Shown here in pieces: positions 51,853 through 63,557 of a DNA stretch of 64,000 nt; position 1 is the stretch's first letter; every line of letters starts with the position of its first letter. This DNA comes from Prostheceraeus crozeri. Lineage: Eukaryota; Platyhelminthes; Polycladida; Euryleptidae. A program made the translations under genes and the position numbers. The stretch covers positions 1,381,501 to 1,445,500 of the forward strand of contig CAJQUW010006363.1 in the NCBI GenBank assembly GCA_907163375.1, read 5' to 3'. A model generated the notes under the pieces. It had not been told where the DNA came from. It saw nothing but the letters and a program-made list of their open reading frames with translations, and searched no databases.

Positions 51853-54099
51853 CCCTAGATCTACTAAGCCAAATTATATACTTAGTTCTACTGAGGGTGG
51901 TGATTATGTCCACCTGAGAAAAAAAGACTATACCTTCAAAATCAGTTGTTAATTTACAATTCACCGTTATAGTAAACATTTATTGGGACCATAATAAGTA
52001 ACATTATTCAGTGCAGTCAATACAAACAACACGTTCAGAGTGTTCAGACGCATGAGAAGCACAAACCATTTTTTGCACAGATCACATCTTCGAAGCTTTA
52101 TTTGCGTCTCTTGTTTTTTTCACTTGTCTTGCACAGTTTACAGCGACCAGGAATTCATGCAGGTGCGGGAATGTTTCTGGGAACATCAACGATGCCAACA
52201 AACTTTTCATGGCATTTCTAAGGGCAGTATGAATTCCCCCTGTGCTTTGTAATCTTTCCATCACGTAATCACGACACAGTTCTTTAGCCAATTGTATAGG
52301 CATGTGCCGTCGGCCGGACCGCTTATAAGGGTCGCACCAGGTTGGATATGTCACAGCAAATATTGTACAAGCGTTCAAGGCGGTATAATTATGTCAAGCA
52401 TATTTCGAAAATGAACCATAGGCCATCTTCGTACCAAGCTTCGGGTTGTGTATCTTTTGACAATTTGATCACACGAATCCACGCCACATTTCGTGAGATT
52501 ATGCTCTAAGATGATATCCGGCTTGTAACATGATTCAGGACCAGAAACATGTTTATCGTGATGTAGGGTTGAGATCATATGAACCCTCTTTGATTCAGTT
52601 GCTTGATAAGCCAATTGACTGATCTGCTTATCAGCTCCACCAAAAGCAAATTGAGAGGAATAAAGTTCCTCGTTTTTCTTTGAGCACTGGCGGTATTTCC
52701 CTTTTATTAGTCATCATTGTTCCGTGAAAGGTGAGCTGTTTTCTCAACAGATCTTGTGCTAGATCATAACTGCTGAAAAATCCATCTGCAGTGATGTGAC
52801 AGCCTTGTCCAATGAAAGGAGAAATAAGGTCAAGCACCAAATTTTTGCTTTTATTTGCCGTTTTATGCTGTTCTTTCAGTGCTCGATCGTTTTCAGGAGT
52901 TTTAGTGTATGGATTCCCGATCGGAAGCAGTAACGAAATTCGGAGTCACAAAAGCCTACACAATCAGCTCACCGAATTTTCCTGGTTTTTGTGGATTGAA
53001 AATTCTATTTGGAGATCGATTTCTTGAAGAGACGAGCTGTTCATCAACAGTTACATATCCGCTGCTATTGAAAAAGGTTGGAAGACGTGTATTCCATGAT
53101 TCCCACAAATTTCTCACGGGCGCAAAGCGATCATCATGTTTTCTTAGGTGTCTGGTTTCATGATTGTCAAATCGCAGGAATCTGAGCCAATACTCAAATA
53201 ACATTCTTAGACATAACTGTCATATAAAAAGGAGAAGCTGTTTCGTTGTACAATTCATATAAAGGTACTTTTTGATCAAAATTAGCTCCTCTGAAGTACA
53301 TGATACCAATCGCTGCTTTCAAGCTGCATACAGAAAGTTCTTTGTGCTCTCCTTTCGATTCTGCCTTCATCATGGTGCAGTTCACGATTTGCTCCAATGT
53401 TTCGTCAGGGAAAAATGGTTCCCAAGTTTCACGAAGAGAGCGAGTGGTCTTGGTCCTCTCTTATGACGCAAATTATTCTCGCGTCTTCGCCGCCGCTCAA
53501 TTGGTGGATCAGGATGCCACGTGTTTCCGTTCTTGTCCCTCCTCGTCATTGTCGTAAACGTCAACTCTTTCTCGTCTTCGAAAACTGGGTTCTCGTGAAG
53601 TTGATGGAGAAGGTTCAATATAATATCCTAATTGTCAGGATTAGTTTCGTCCTCGGAGGCGCTGTCGACTTCGTCATCAATATCCTCGTTGTCAAGACGC
53701 AGAAGCGAAGCCTGCACTCTGACTTTAGCTTGTCGAGGTTCCTCGGCACCATCTAATTGTGAAGAAGGTCTTGGCTTTGTGACTTTTTAAAAACCATGCC
53801 ATGAGATCTTTACAGTTCGATTAAAAAAAAATATTGAAATCGGCTCAGAAATATGGATTTTACAAATCAAAGACACATTTTCGTCAAATGTTGTGGAATA
53901 AATTGGATTTACCCTGGCAATCTTAGCTGCGTTGGTGACGAAACACTCAAGTCACAAGCTTGCAGACACATTATACTTTCCCTAAACGCTATAGAATAAA
54001 TCAAGAGAGTGCCAGTTTCTAAAAACTCGTATTGAATAAATGACAGTTAATTAAAAGCAAGGGTAGTTAAAATCGCCACCCTCGACAGTAGAAGTAGGG
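51853..54099 (-). mobile_element. piggyBac transposon (2247 bp), TTAA flanks
   Basis: The ends CCCTAGATCTACT and, reverse-complemented, CCCTACTTCTACTG lie directly beside TTAA (51849-51852 and 54100-54103), the piggyBac target site. Minus-strand transposase remnants fill the interior. Confidence 0.92.
52030..53620 (-). pseudogene. piggyBac transposase, many frameshifts
   Basis: Read from 53620 down: an acidic N-terminus; LKAAIGIMYFRGANFDQKVP; WLRFLRFDNHETRHLRKHDD and RFAPVRNLWESWN; YVTVDEQLV (first catalytic Asp); CHITADGFFSSYDLAQDLL (second Asp); TKCGVDSCDQIVKRYTTR with RRWPMVHFRNMLDI (third Asp region); and a C-terminal Cys-rich stretch (CDLCKK, then ERVVCIDC in another frame). All three catalytic aspartates survive but lie in segments separated by at least four frameshifts or stops, so no active protein is made. 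N- to C-terminal order and length fit the family. Confidence 0.9.
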
Positions 54100-54182
54100 T
54101 TAATTAATCACATCGCCGAGGGAAAGCGTAATTGCTTGCACTAAGGGTCCTCACCAGATAATGTTTGTTTATGGAAAAAGAC

Positions 54183-54641
54183 CACTAGGTGACGCCACGC
54201 GTGGTTCACGCGTAATTACGGAACACCCCAACTCCGTGGTTAAGGACATTCTATTCTTCTACCCGCGTACATACGCACTGCACTAAGAGTCAGAAATTAC
54301 TTGATCTGATGCTGTTAAAACATGGGAAATGTTTATGAAGTCGCGCGGGGGAGCGTTTAGTTTGCGCGTCGTCTAACGGTTGTCTGCGCTGCCGCTTGAA
54401 CCACGGATGAAACGCTAATCATATTCTGTCATCCCTGAGCATGAAATTGAGGTCCTATCACATTATTTAGCATCTGATACATGCATACCTATGAGACGCA
54501 AAGTCTATATAACAGGACTGCCAACTATCTAGCTTATGCAAGAGATATTGCAGCAATATCCCGCATAGCCACGGATGTTTGGGGTCATGTGTAATTACGC
54601 GTGGTTCACGCGTGATTGAGCGTGGCATATGTCACCTAGTG
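54183..54641. mobile_element. Short inverted-repeat element (459 bp)
   Basis: CACTAGGTGAC at the left, inverted as GTCACCTAGTG at the right. Further in, CACGCGTGGTTCACGCGTAA-like palindromic blocks occur at both ends. Flanking AC dinucleotides (54181-54182, 54642-54643) may be a 2-bp target duplication. The CACTA start suggests the EnSpm/CACTA group, but this is weak. No coding capacity. Confidence 0.7.
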
Positions 54642-54645
54642 ACCG

Positions 54646-55802
54646 CTCGCTAGAGCGACGTCAATTCGAGACGTTAGGGAGTACATCCATCTTACATTGA
54701 AATGCCACGAATGAGAAATTGTGCAGCGCGTCGATATGATTATTTTGAAATAAGGGTGCGGTCTATGTGGTTTAGTGCGAGCTTTTGCATCGCGCTAGCA
54801 AGGCAGAGGCCTATAGCTACCACTAAGTATTCGAGCATGCATGGAGGTGCGCGTGTTAGATAAATGCATATGACGTAAAAAACCGGACAGTATAAGGCCC
54901 CTTGGTAGGTATGCTGCGTTTAACATGCATGCAATATAACCGGAGTGTCCAACTGTTGAGGCGTCATGATATGCGACAATCTATCTCACGAAGCAGATGC
55001 ACTATGCGCTCCTCTCTCTCAGGCATATCGAAGACGATCGGTTGAGTACATAGAAATCGACAACAATAAAACCTCTAGAACGGAGATTAAGCTTCATGCA
55101 ATACATAGTGGCCGTACATATAAATCGCACGCATTTTCACCTGTCAACGGCTGTATCATGGGAGAATCAGTAATTGTTTTTCATTGGTCATTCATATGCC
55201 CGGCCAACTTAGTTCCCCTGGCGGTGCCGCAATTTCCATCAACTTCATTTAAACAAGCTATTTCTATGGTTGAGTATATCAGACTGAGGCTATCGCAAGA
55301 ACAGAAATTCGATTTAGTTTCAATGTTAGTTAACTGCGAATCAAATGAAAATAAGGGGAATTGTCAGGATGTAATTGCGATTGATTGATGTAGGCCTAGA
55401 CGGGGCCTACGTGGAATTGCGCAGATCCTATTCTTGAATAGGCACACTATTCCAAAACAACCAGTGAAAAATTATTCGAAGACAGCGATTTAATCATATC
55501 ATCGCTTATAGGCTATAGCCAGTAACAATTGCGAAAGTGCCTGCGGAGACTTAGCAACTCGATAGCCTACTTATCAAATCTGCAGTAGGCCTACTTTCGA
55601 TTTTATTATAAACTCGAGGTGAACACAATTGGGTATGGCCTATTGTTGCCAAATGTGAGATGCAAACTTTTGCCGTTTTGAAGAAATTACCACAGAATTG
55701 ACGTGCTGATCATGATAATAGTAATGCAAAAGGAATGATATTAATTTGCAGATCTTCCGTGTCTATGACAGCTTTGGAGATGTAATGTTTAGTATTTTTT
55801 TG
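54646..55802. other. No gene recognised; one 140-codon open stretch
   Basis: At 54966-55388 (+) an open stretch of 140 codons contains LAVPQFPSTSFKQAISMVEY and IRLRLSQEQKFDLVSML, unidentified. It has ATG and stop but no known domain, no promoter cue and no splice support. It could be chance or an unknown relic. Confidence 0.35.
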
Positions 55803-56039
55803 TACACCTTTTCCAAATCAATAAGCTTAATTTCTCAAATCATCTGCAGGCATCTAATTTCAATAGAATTCTCATTTCAATAGTGTTGCGATTCTCAGTT
55901 CAATAGGATTATTATCTCAGATCATTAACAACAAAGATCAGATCAACAAGATAAGAGACGGAAATCTAGTGAACCCGGGAGTCATGAATCTCACATCAAT
56001 AAAAGACATCGCAAATCAACACAATCAGAATTATTGCTG

Positions 56040-56450
56040 TCATGTCAAGACAACGTATTTCTGTCAATGCTCGTAGAGGTGGCCATATGTCGGTCATTTT
56101 CGCCGTGTCTCATGTCTCACGTAAATGGCTCAATTCATCACGAATTCGTTGAGGGTGGATTCAGGAGTAATCTATTCAATGCCTTCCTCGCAACTTCCTC
56201 AAGTATGCTCGCGGGTCGCAATGTCTTTTTCATTTTCGATAATGCACCGTCACACAATCATGCACTAGAAGCTACACTCCAGTTCGTCACCATATGTTTC
56301 AACCTCCTCCTTTTCTGAATATATGTGAAGGCTGCTTCTCGATCTGGAAGGCTGCATTCAAACGTTCGATGGCTGAAGTGAGGGATCTGCTTCTAACCCA
56401 ACAACATGCAAACAGGATGGCAACGATGATGCAAATCGCTGAGCAATGAA
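56040..56450 (+). pseudogene. DDE transposase fragment (IS630/Tc1-like)
   Basis: + strand frames read RQRISVNARRGGHMSVIFAV, then after a shift VNGSIHHEFVEGGFRSNLFN and NVFFIFDNAPSH (second catalytic Asp at about 56238). After another shift comes PPPFLNICEGCFSIWKAAFK with a Glu at 56327-56329, matching the SPFLNP-E third catalytic position of IS630-type transposases. Asp to Glu is about 29 residues, but across frameshifts. The first catalytic Asp and the HTH are not seen. Confidence 0.65.
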
Positions 56451-56734
56451 TCGCTGCTGTGACACAATTCCCAAAGTTCAAAATTTGAACTCTCACTTGG
56501 TTTCAGTTCTCCCGAAGTGTATTCGTGAAGAAGACATTCTAACATTTTAGTTTTGATGAATGTAATTTTGAAGTTACAATTTTTGAATAAGATGTCGGAT
56601 TTTCCTTTGTCTTCACTAATGGATGACTATAAGTATTGCTGAATGACAATAAAACAATGGACATGAAAGGGCATTAAAATCGTTCTGTCACGAAGTGTCT
56701 GTTTCATAAAAATCTTTACCTTAAGTTAGGGCTG

Positions 56735-58702
56735 TATAAATTACCGTAACATTCCCAAGGCGGTAACTTACCGAAAATTACCGTAAATTACGCGGTAAGT
56801 TACGGTAATTTATGAAAAATATAGCAGCAGCGCGCTCGGCTCACCCAAGCAATTCAAGTATGTATTATTAGAAGACTATTTGACACTATAAGACTACCTA
56901 GAATCATAGCGCCCCATTTGAGTTTTTATTTGTCAACTTCGTCCCCGGAGGTTAGTTGGCCCAATTTTGCAATTGCTTTTTGCAACCAATAGCCATAGAT
57001 ATAGTGCAATTTGGTCTTGATGTTGGAAGTTGGAATAAATTCGATTATATGCCTATTTCATTATTGTAAACATGTTCTCTTATTCGCGTGTCTTGATTTC
57101 TTAATAATACAGCTATATGTAGACACAAGGCTGCAGGGCCTAAGACTTTCACCAAAATTGACTTATGAATAAAAGACTTATTTTGATGAAAACATTGCTT
57201 TTAATATACTGCTGAAATTGAAAAAGATAACAAAAATTTTGGGTAAAAAATATTTCTCTTTCATCAAACAAATTGTTGTGAAACTCGATATAATCTCAAT
57301 GAATTGTTCAGAGACCGCTAAATGATTGTATACCGTATATAAAATGTAATCTTCATCTATTCGGACTTGCTTATACATCGGTGTTTACAAAAGTAAAAAT
57401 TGCATACAAAACATGATTATACCAGTAAATCAATACGATTGGAGATAGATGTTACAAAACATGCGAAGATACGCACACAAGAAGACTACAAAAAATTCGA
57501 TTAATCAGCACGGGCAGCGCCGATAACAAAGATGTTAACAAAATGTATATAACAGAAATGTTGGGTAACAAAATAATTCATTTTTTAGCAAGGTAATCGT
57601 AGCAAAAATTAGAATGGATCTCATGAATATAGGTGGGTATATTTACTTACAATGTAAGCTACAGGATTATGCACCGTTCAAAAGTGAAGAAATGTTCATA
57701 TGTGAATCAATCTGATTGGATATAAGAATATATCATAAACATTTCTTCATCGACATTGTAGATAAATTCAATTTCATATTAACTAATGCTTTCTAAAGCA
57801 TGAACTGATGTAAATCAATTGAAGACTAATATTCCAATGGAAGCTGTGATCATGTTAAGCCGAACACAGTGCAAAACTATGCAAGAATTTCATAACTAAT
57901 CAATCCGTACTTCATATCAAGATGTTGCATTAGGATTATTATTGCATCAATTATTGCCACTTACTATATTTCGTTCCGTGTGTTTACACTGAACACGCCA
58001 ATCGAAGAACAGATAGGGCCCAAAACTGACAGAAGAATGATAGGAACAGATATTTGACTGATCGGACTAAGAGAATTTAGAACGCTTTAAGATGATGCTC
58101 AAGAATTTTTATGTTTTGAGTTTTGATTCCCATACGAAAGTGTGTAACCTTGCTTGGTGATAAGTCTTTCTTCCCTATTATTTCATGTTTAGAATATTTT
58201 GCAAATGAATCATATATAGTAAATATTTACCAGGTACATACAATATTTTCTTCATATACTCGTTAATAGATGACAATAACTTAATAATGAATTTGAGTAT
58301 GTTCATATTACACAAAATTGAATTTTTGCGGTGAAGCTGACCATGAACAATTACGAAATTACATGTACCGGTACTGAGAAAATTTAAGGAGGACAAAATA
58401 CTAAAAAATAAGACTAAACATGATCAGTGATTGCCACAAATAGTAGCCATGCAGCAAGAGCACTGAATTAAGAAGATAAACGAAGAGCAACACGCTCCAT
58501 TTCTTCAGTTGGAAATGAGAAGTAACCGCGTCTTCCAACATCTGGTGCTGAAATGGCACATAGATCCTTTCGATCAACAGTTGACACATCGACAACCAGT
58601 AGAAATGTGTATGTATACTGAATTTATTCACTTTGAGGAAAGACACAGTGAAATCATCTTCTTCCAACATTGCCGTTATCTTTCCAATGAATACCTTGTA
58701 CT
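56735..58702. other. Non-coding part of the hAT element
   Basis: Between the left terminal repeats and the transposase end, about 1.9 kb of AT-rich sequence without recognisable coding. It is the 3' side of the element. Confidence 0.5.
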
Positions 58703-60895
58703 TCAAACCATGATTTCCCCTGCTTTCAACGATGATTCGTGCTGCCACAAAGGCCCGACCTCTGGAGGAATATTCAAAGGAATGGTTTCCCTCTTGGACT
58801 GCAAAAACTGGTCATCATCCACTTCGTATATTTCCATGAGGTCTTCGTCATCGTCACTATCAGAGGAATCCTTCACGGCACCATCAACTTTGAGCAAATG
58901 ATTCGGGTCATAATCTTCATTTTTTTGAAAATAAGATGACACTTGCTCTTCTTTTGACCGGTTCCTTCTTCAAGTCGACTTTTTATTTTATGGTTGTAAG
59001 CAACAGACGTCAGAATACTTGCTCTTTCGTCAGTCAAGGAGTTCCTGAGTTTCGTTTTTTGAAGACTGAATTCCTTATTTGCTCTCTCAACCGCAGCAGT
59101 TGTGGCCGACATCGAAAGAAGAACGACGGCTACCACATTCAGCTGTCGCGTATTCCCATAGCATTGCCACCATTTAATCGGATCCGTGTCGTAGTCGACT
59201 TTCCAAATCATGCGGGATGAATTGAACAAAGCACCCGATCTTGCTCTATATTCAAGCAGATCCTTAGATACAGATGTCGTTGAGAGTTTCGTTTTCTGTG
59301 CAATTTCGAAGATTTTACGAGTATCTTCAGCAAGAACCAACTGCTGTTTCGTTAGAGTTCTACCCCTGAACCTGGGGTCCAGAAGGTTTGCTGCATAGTG
59401 CTGCCCGGAAATGCAGAATTTTCGGCGATTCTCGATGAATAATTGCACACATTTTTTCTCTTCATCAGAAAGAAATGATTGGCGTAGAGTTTGGATCATT
59501 GAAGCTTCCATGTATGAAAGCACCTCCGGCGCTATCGAGATTGAGATGAAGTCGCCTTCTGCTGCTGAAATAGCATGACTTGCAGGTTTCGGTAAAGCCG
59601 CAACGGTTTCGGTAGGAACCCAGAAGTCATCTTCGTTTAAGGTTCTCATTTGCAGATGGATTGGAGCGTCGCAGTTTGAGTCAATAATGGCTAGTCTTAG
59701 GGCATTCTTTATACGCAAGTTTCGCTGCAACATCTCATGGTTGGACCATCGAGTCGGACAAGCCAGCTTCACATTCAAACCTCTGTGTTGAAGAAGAATG
59801 GCTTTTGGCACATGGCGATATTTGAAAAATTTGGCTATATACTTCCAAATTTTCTGCGAGTACACTGCTCAACGATATCATTTTTCACATGTCAGAAACC
59901 AATAGATTTATCCCATGGGCTAAACATCCATACGTGGTGACATTTGGAAATTCTTCTTTGATCATCTTCCAAGCCGCGACCATGTTGGCTGCGTTGTCAG
60001 TTACTAGAGATTTCAATCTTTCCGATTCAATTTGGTTCAGTTTGCAAAATTCCTGGATTGCAACAATAATACATTTTGCGATATACTCAGCAGTGTGCCG
60101 CTTCTCATTTGTGTGAATGCTTTTGAAGAAAATGGGCTCTGGTGTGAAGAATAGTATCTGTATGTGCGATTCATTTGCGATACACGACCAACCATCAGCT
60201 GAGACAGTGATACATTTCGAATCAGACGCCATATCTTTGATTAGTGAATTAACAGTTTTCTTTTCATTCATCAACAGAGAATTGCTAAGAAGATGTCTTG
60301 ACGGAATTTGAGAGGCTGGGCGAATCTTGTGAAAAAATTGGCGCCACCAACGATTTTCCGTTATACTCAACGGCGTTGCAGAAACATAAATGGCACGTGC
60401 TAAAGATATTTCGATTTCCCTTTGTTCTATGAGACTGGTTCGGTCGATGAATGGAGTCAATTGTCTCTGTTCAGTATTCTTTGACGTAGAACCTGCTCCT
60501 ACAAGATCTTTGACGGTTTCTCTAACTGTTTCTTTGTTCGCAGTACTGAGATTAGAAGACGTTGTTGCTTTTTCATCTATGATATTTTCATCTGTCGAAG
60601 TATGACAATCGATATCAACTTCATAGTCATCATCACTATCATCAACACCGTCACTATCAAGGAGAATAGACTCAGTAGCTGTTGAGGCAGAAGAGTCAGT
60701 CATTGTCGGGTACGACTGCAAGGTCAGACGTTTCTTGTTAGAAGCTACGGATTGCTGGCATACGGTTTCCCTGTATGATTCTTTCACACTTATTGGGACA
60801 TAGTAGCAACCTTCCGCTAAGTGCATGCGCGTTGCGTTACTTGCAAACTTAGCAGAACAATATTTGCAAACACAATACTGGCAAGGTTTGACCGC
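58703..60895 (-). pseudogene. hAT transposase (BED finger, DUF659-type), broken
   Basis: From 60895 down: a BED-type zinc finger CKYCSAKFASNATRMHLAEG-C just after an in-frame TGA at 60896-60898; an acidic linker; CITVSADGWSCIANES (first catalytic Asp); RLKSLVTDNAANMVAAWKMI (second Asp); TTYGCLAHGINLL (C-H motif). A break at 59865-59890 is followed by ACPTRWSNHEMLQRN, ISGQHYAANLLDPRFRG, WWQCYGNTRQLNVVAVVLLS and TTAAVERANKEFSLQKTKLR (catalytic Glu), then a frameshift near 58920 into an acidic tail ending at 58703. All three catalytic acids are present. The stop before the BED finger and two breaks inactivate it, but decay is slight. It drove cut-and-paste transposition producing 8-bp duplications. 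Confidence 0.92.
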
Positions 60896-61899
60896 TCAGT
60901 ACATAGCCCTTCGTCGACGAAAATGCTTAGAAGGCTGAGAAGTGGAGAAAAGGAGTATCTGCTCTAGGCCTTAGAATTTCCGGAACATGCTTGGGAAAAG
61001 GATACCGAAAAGAAATTCATATATCTTGATAATTTTCTGAGATAATGATTTAACAGTAATTTATAGGAGACGGTAATTTATAACCCAGGTCATTAAAAAC
61101 GCAAAATCAATTTTCTCTGAAACCATAGTTACTTATGATGCGAAATTACACTTGCATTAAAGCAAAAATTCATCAGAGTTCATTTTGAATTGTTTTATTT
61201 CAGCATCACACATTACAAACAATTATTTTCAGAGAAAACATAAATATAAGAATAAATTACCCGGTAATTTACAAAATAAATTACCCCGTAATTTATCGGG
61301 TAATTTACCGGGTAACTTACCGCGCGGTAACTTACCTCACAGCCCTACCTTAAGTATATTCAAATAGTTTTACTCAGATCGAGGAAAAAGTTCACACTGT
61401 GCACAGATAATCCGCTATCTTGTTGATAGCGTCTCAGCGTGATTCTTGCAACAACTCTCATAATAAAAACTTGAATTTGTTAGCATTGGTTCTTTTTGAA
61501 GAAATCAAAGGTCCGATGCATAGCAACATCAATACACTTCGTTACCAGAAGCAGGTACATGTTCGGTATGTTCACGGAATCAATAAACATTCGGTTGCTA
61601 TGAGTCCTCTTTCGAAATATGGCCAGTCTAACAATATTTCCAACCGGTAGTTTATCACAGACTTCTAACAAGTCTGTATAGCATCGCATTAACAACTGAA
61701 TTTTGATGGAGAGCCTTCCATCGTCTTTTTTGATTTTCGAATGTGAATATTGAAAAAAAGAATGATTCAATTGATTTGAGATATCTGCGCTTAATGATCT
61801 GAGAACTCCGCTTGCTGATCAGAGATGTGTCGTTTGCAATTGATTTGAGATTCCTTCAAATGATTATAAGTTTACGCTTATTGATCTGGAAAAGGTGTA

Positions 61900-62729
61900 G
61901 TGGCTTATATTTAATAATTTTAATGTTTAGTAATTCGATGTTGCTATTACTTTCATACTTAACCTCAAGAGTATGTTCTTAGCGTGATCATGTCACAAGC
62001 AAGATAACATTGGACAATAGGCCTAATTTCAATTAACGTTGAAAGATGTAAAAGGGTCCACATCAAAGAAATGAAACATAAATCTAGTGAATTATAAAAT
62101 CACCGGTGAAAATTGAATTACAAACTTGAAATTTCAGCCAAGAAAGCAAAATAAGATCGCGACTTTTTCATGAAGACTTCCATACTAACGTGGTTCATGA
62201 AGTTCTCCTGATAATCAGCTTGATTTCCGCCTAGTTAAGATGCTACTGTTAGCAAATATTCATTTCCTTTTGATATCCAACATGTTTCATGTTGCTGCTA
62301 AAGTGGCTATGTAGTACAAAAATTTAGCTTTTTAAAAACTCAAATAATTTTTTGGAACGCATGAACGTAATCTCCGCAAAAAACTGAATCGTTTCATACA
62401 AAATTTTCACTGTATACAAATGCTTTTCTGTGTCGACACTCTACCCAACTTACTCTATGCGTGGAGCTGTTTGTGTAATTTGCAAAAACTGTCATTTAGA
62501 TTAAAAGAACGTATAATTCGAACCAGACAAAGTAGAAAATATCACAAGAAAATTAATAAAAGACGAGGTTAAATCTTCATATCCCCTTACTTCATTGTAC
62601 ATTAACACAAGATGTCCTTTAATTATGATAGTCATCATTTATCGGATTTAAAAGCTTTGAACACTGGCAAAGTATTGGCACCATTGACACTGGCAGGAAT
62701 CAACACAACATGGAAACATTAAAAAGGAA
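61900..62729. other. No gene recognised
   Basis: AT-rich intergenic sequence between the DDE element and the minus-strand terminal exon, presumably including that gene's 3' UTR. No clear repeats. Confidence 0.5.
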
Positions 62730-62849
62730 TTACAGCAAATCTTCGATTCTTGATTCACTAGCCGAGCGATCTCGAAATCCATTCCGAGGTAAGCTGCTTT
62801 GCTGATTTGAACCTAAAGTTTTCTTCCGCTTTTTCTTCTTTTTCCCATC
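62730..62849 (-). CDS. Candidate terminal coding exon of a minus-strand gene
   Basis: On the minus strand a good acceptor GTCTCTGTTTTCAG ends at 62850. A 39-codon frame then runs DGKKKKKRKKTLGSNQ, SLPRNGFRDRSASESRIEDL, Leu, stop (TAA at 62730-62732). The Lys/Arg block looks like a nuclear-localisation or nucleic-acid-binding tail, and the SASESRIEDLL end is typical of a conserved protein C-terminus. The acceptor, phase 0 and stop together support a real last exon, convergent with Cdc42. I do not recognise the protein. Upstream lies the second copy of the 613-bp MITE, presumably in its intron. Confidence 0.55.
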   Translation of the reverse strand, partial: DGKKKKKRKKTLGSNQQSSLPRNGFRDRSASESRIEDLL

Positions 62850-62944
62850 CTGAAAACAGAGACATTGTAGCACTATAAGTAAGATTAGACTATTTTAGGC
62901 ACTTCATCGGTACAATTTTGTAGTTGCGCATTGTCTGTATGTTC

Positions 62945-63557
62945 CACAGAATTAGATTCATCTGCGCGCGCTTCGGTTTCCTAGAAAGGAAGGGTTACAT
63001 GTAACCTTAATATCGAAATGGCACATCACAGAATTAGACAACTTGCTCCTTCTCGAATGGATAATTCGTGTATCGCTTGCCATTGGAAATGGCGAACAAT
63101 AAGCTGTCAGCAGAGGACACCAGAGCCAGTGAGAGATGCGTGTGTGCTGTGATATCACTTCGCACACACCAAAACACACATCGCTTTCTTGGCTAACATT
63201 CGATTCAGTGTGTGCACTATACAGTCAGAAATGCCGAGGAGATGATGTGAAATCATCAAGTGAACTAATTTTCGTACGCCTGCTACTTTTTTAAATAATG
63301 ATCGGAAGGGCCAACATTATGGAGAAAACTTGTGCGCAATGATCTGAAATGTTCGAATCTGAAGGAATTTTGGCAATCAAAGCACTTTGCTAGAACTCAC
63401 ATTAATCCGCAAGCGACGTACGGAATTTTTTCCTATCTCTGTAAGGTATTAGGAATTCCTTTTTGCCCACTTAATAGGTTCTTCGATGTGCCGGCGATTT
63501 CGTATTAATCACACTTCTAGCAAACTGAAGCAGATAAACAAAATATTTAATTCTGTG
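62945..63557. mobile_element. 613-bp MITE, copy B
   Basis: Same length and CACAGAATTA...TAATTCTGTG ends as copy A at 40600-41212. Flanks GTATGTTC / GCATGCTT match at 5 of 8 positions with only C/T differences, so the duplication is decayed and this copy may be older. There are about 24 substitutions between copies by eye and no net indel. Confidence 0.9.

Larger units (their letters stand above)
56727..61347 (-). mobile_element. hAT transposon (4.6 kb) with perfect 8-bp TSD
   Basis: The ends are TAGGGCTGTATAAATTACCG and TAGGGCTGTGAGGTAAGTTA (reverse complement), with target duplication CCTTAAGT at 56719-56726 and 61348-61355. Dense GGTAACTTACC / GGTAATTTACCG self-complementary repeats fill the first and last 100 bp. 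A nearly complete transposase lies on the minus strand. Confidence 0.95.
55805..61897 (+). mobile_element. IS630/Tc1-type DDE element with TA flanks, split by a hAT
   Basis: CACCTTTTCCAAATCAATAA on the left and CACCTTTTCCAGATCAATAA (reverse complement) on the right are inverted ends beside TA (55803-55804 and 61898-61899). RATCAATAAGCG-like motifs recur inside both ends. DDE remnants lie at 56040-56450. A hAT element at 56727-61347 interrupts it; without that insert it is about 1.47 kb, a normal length. Confidence 0.75.
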
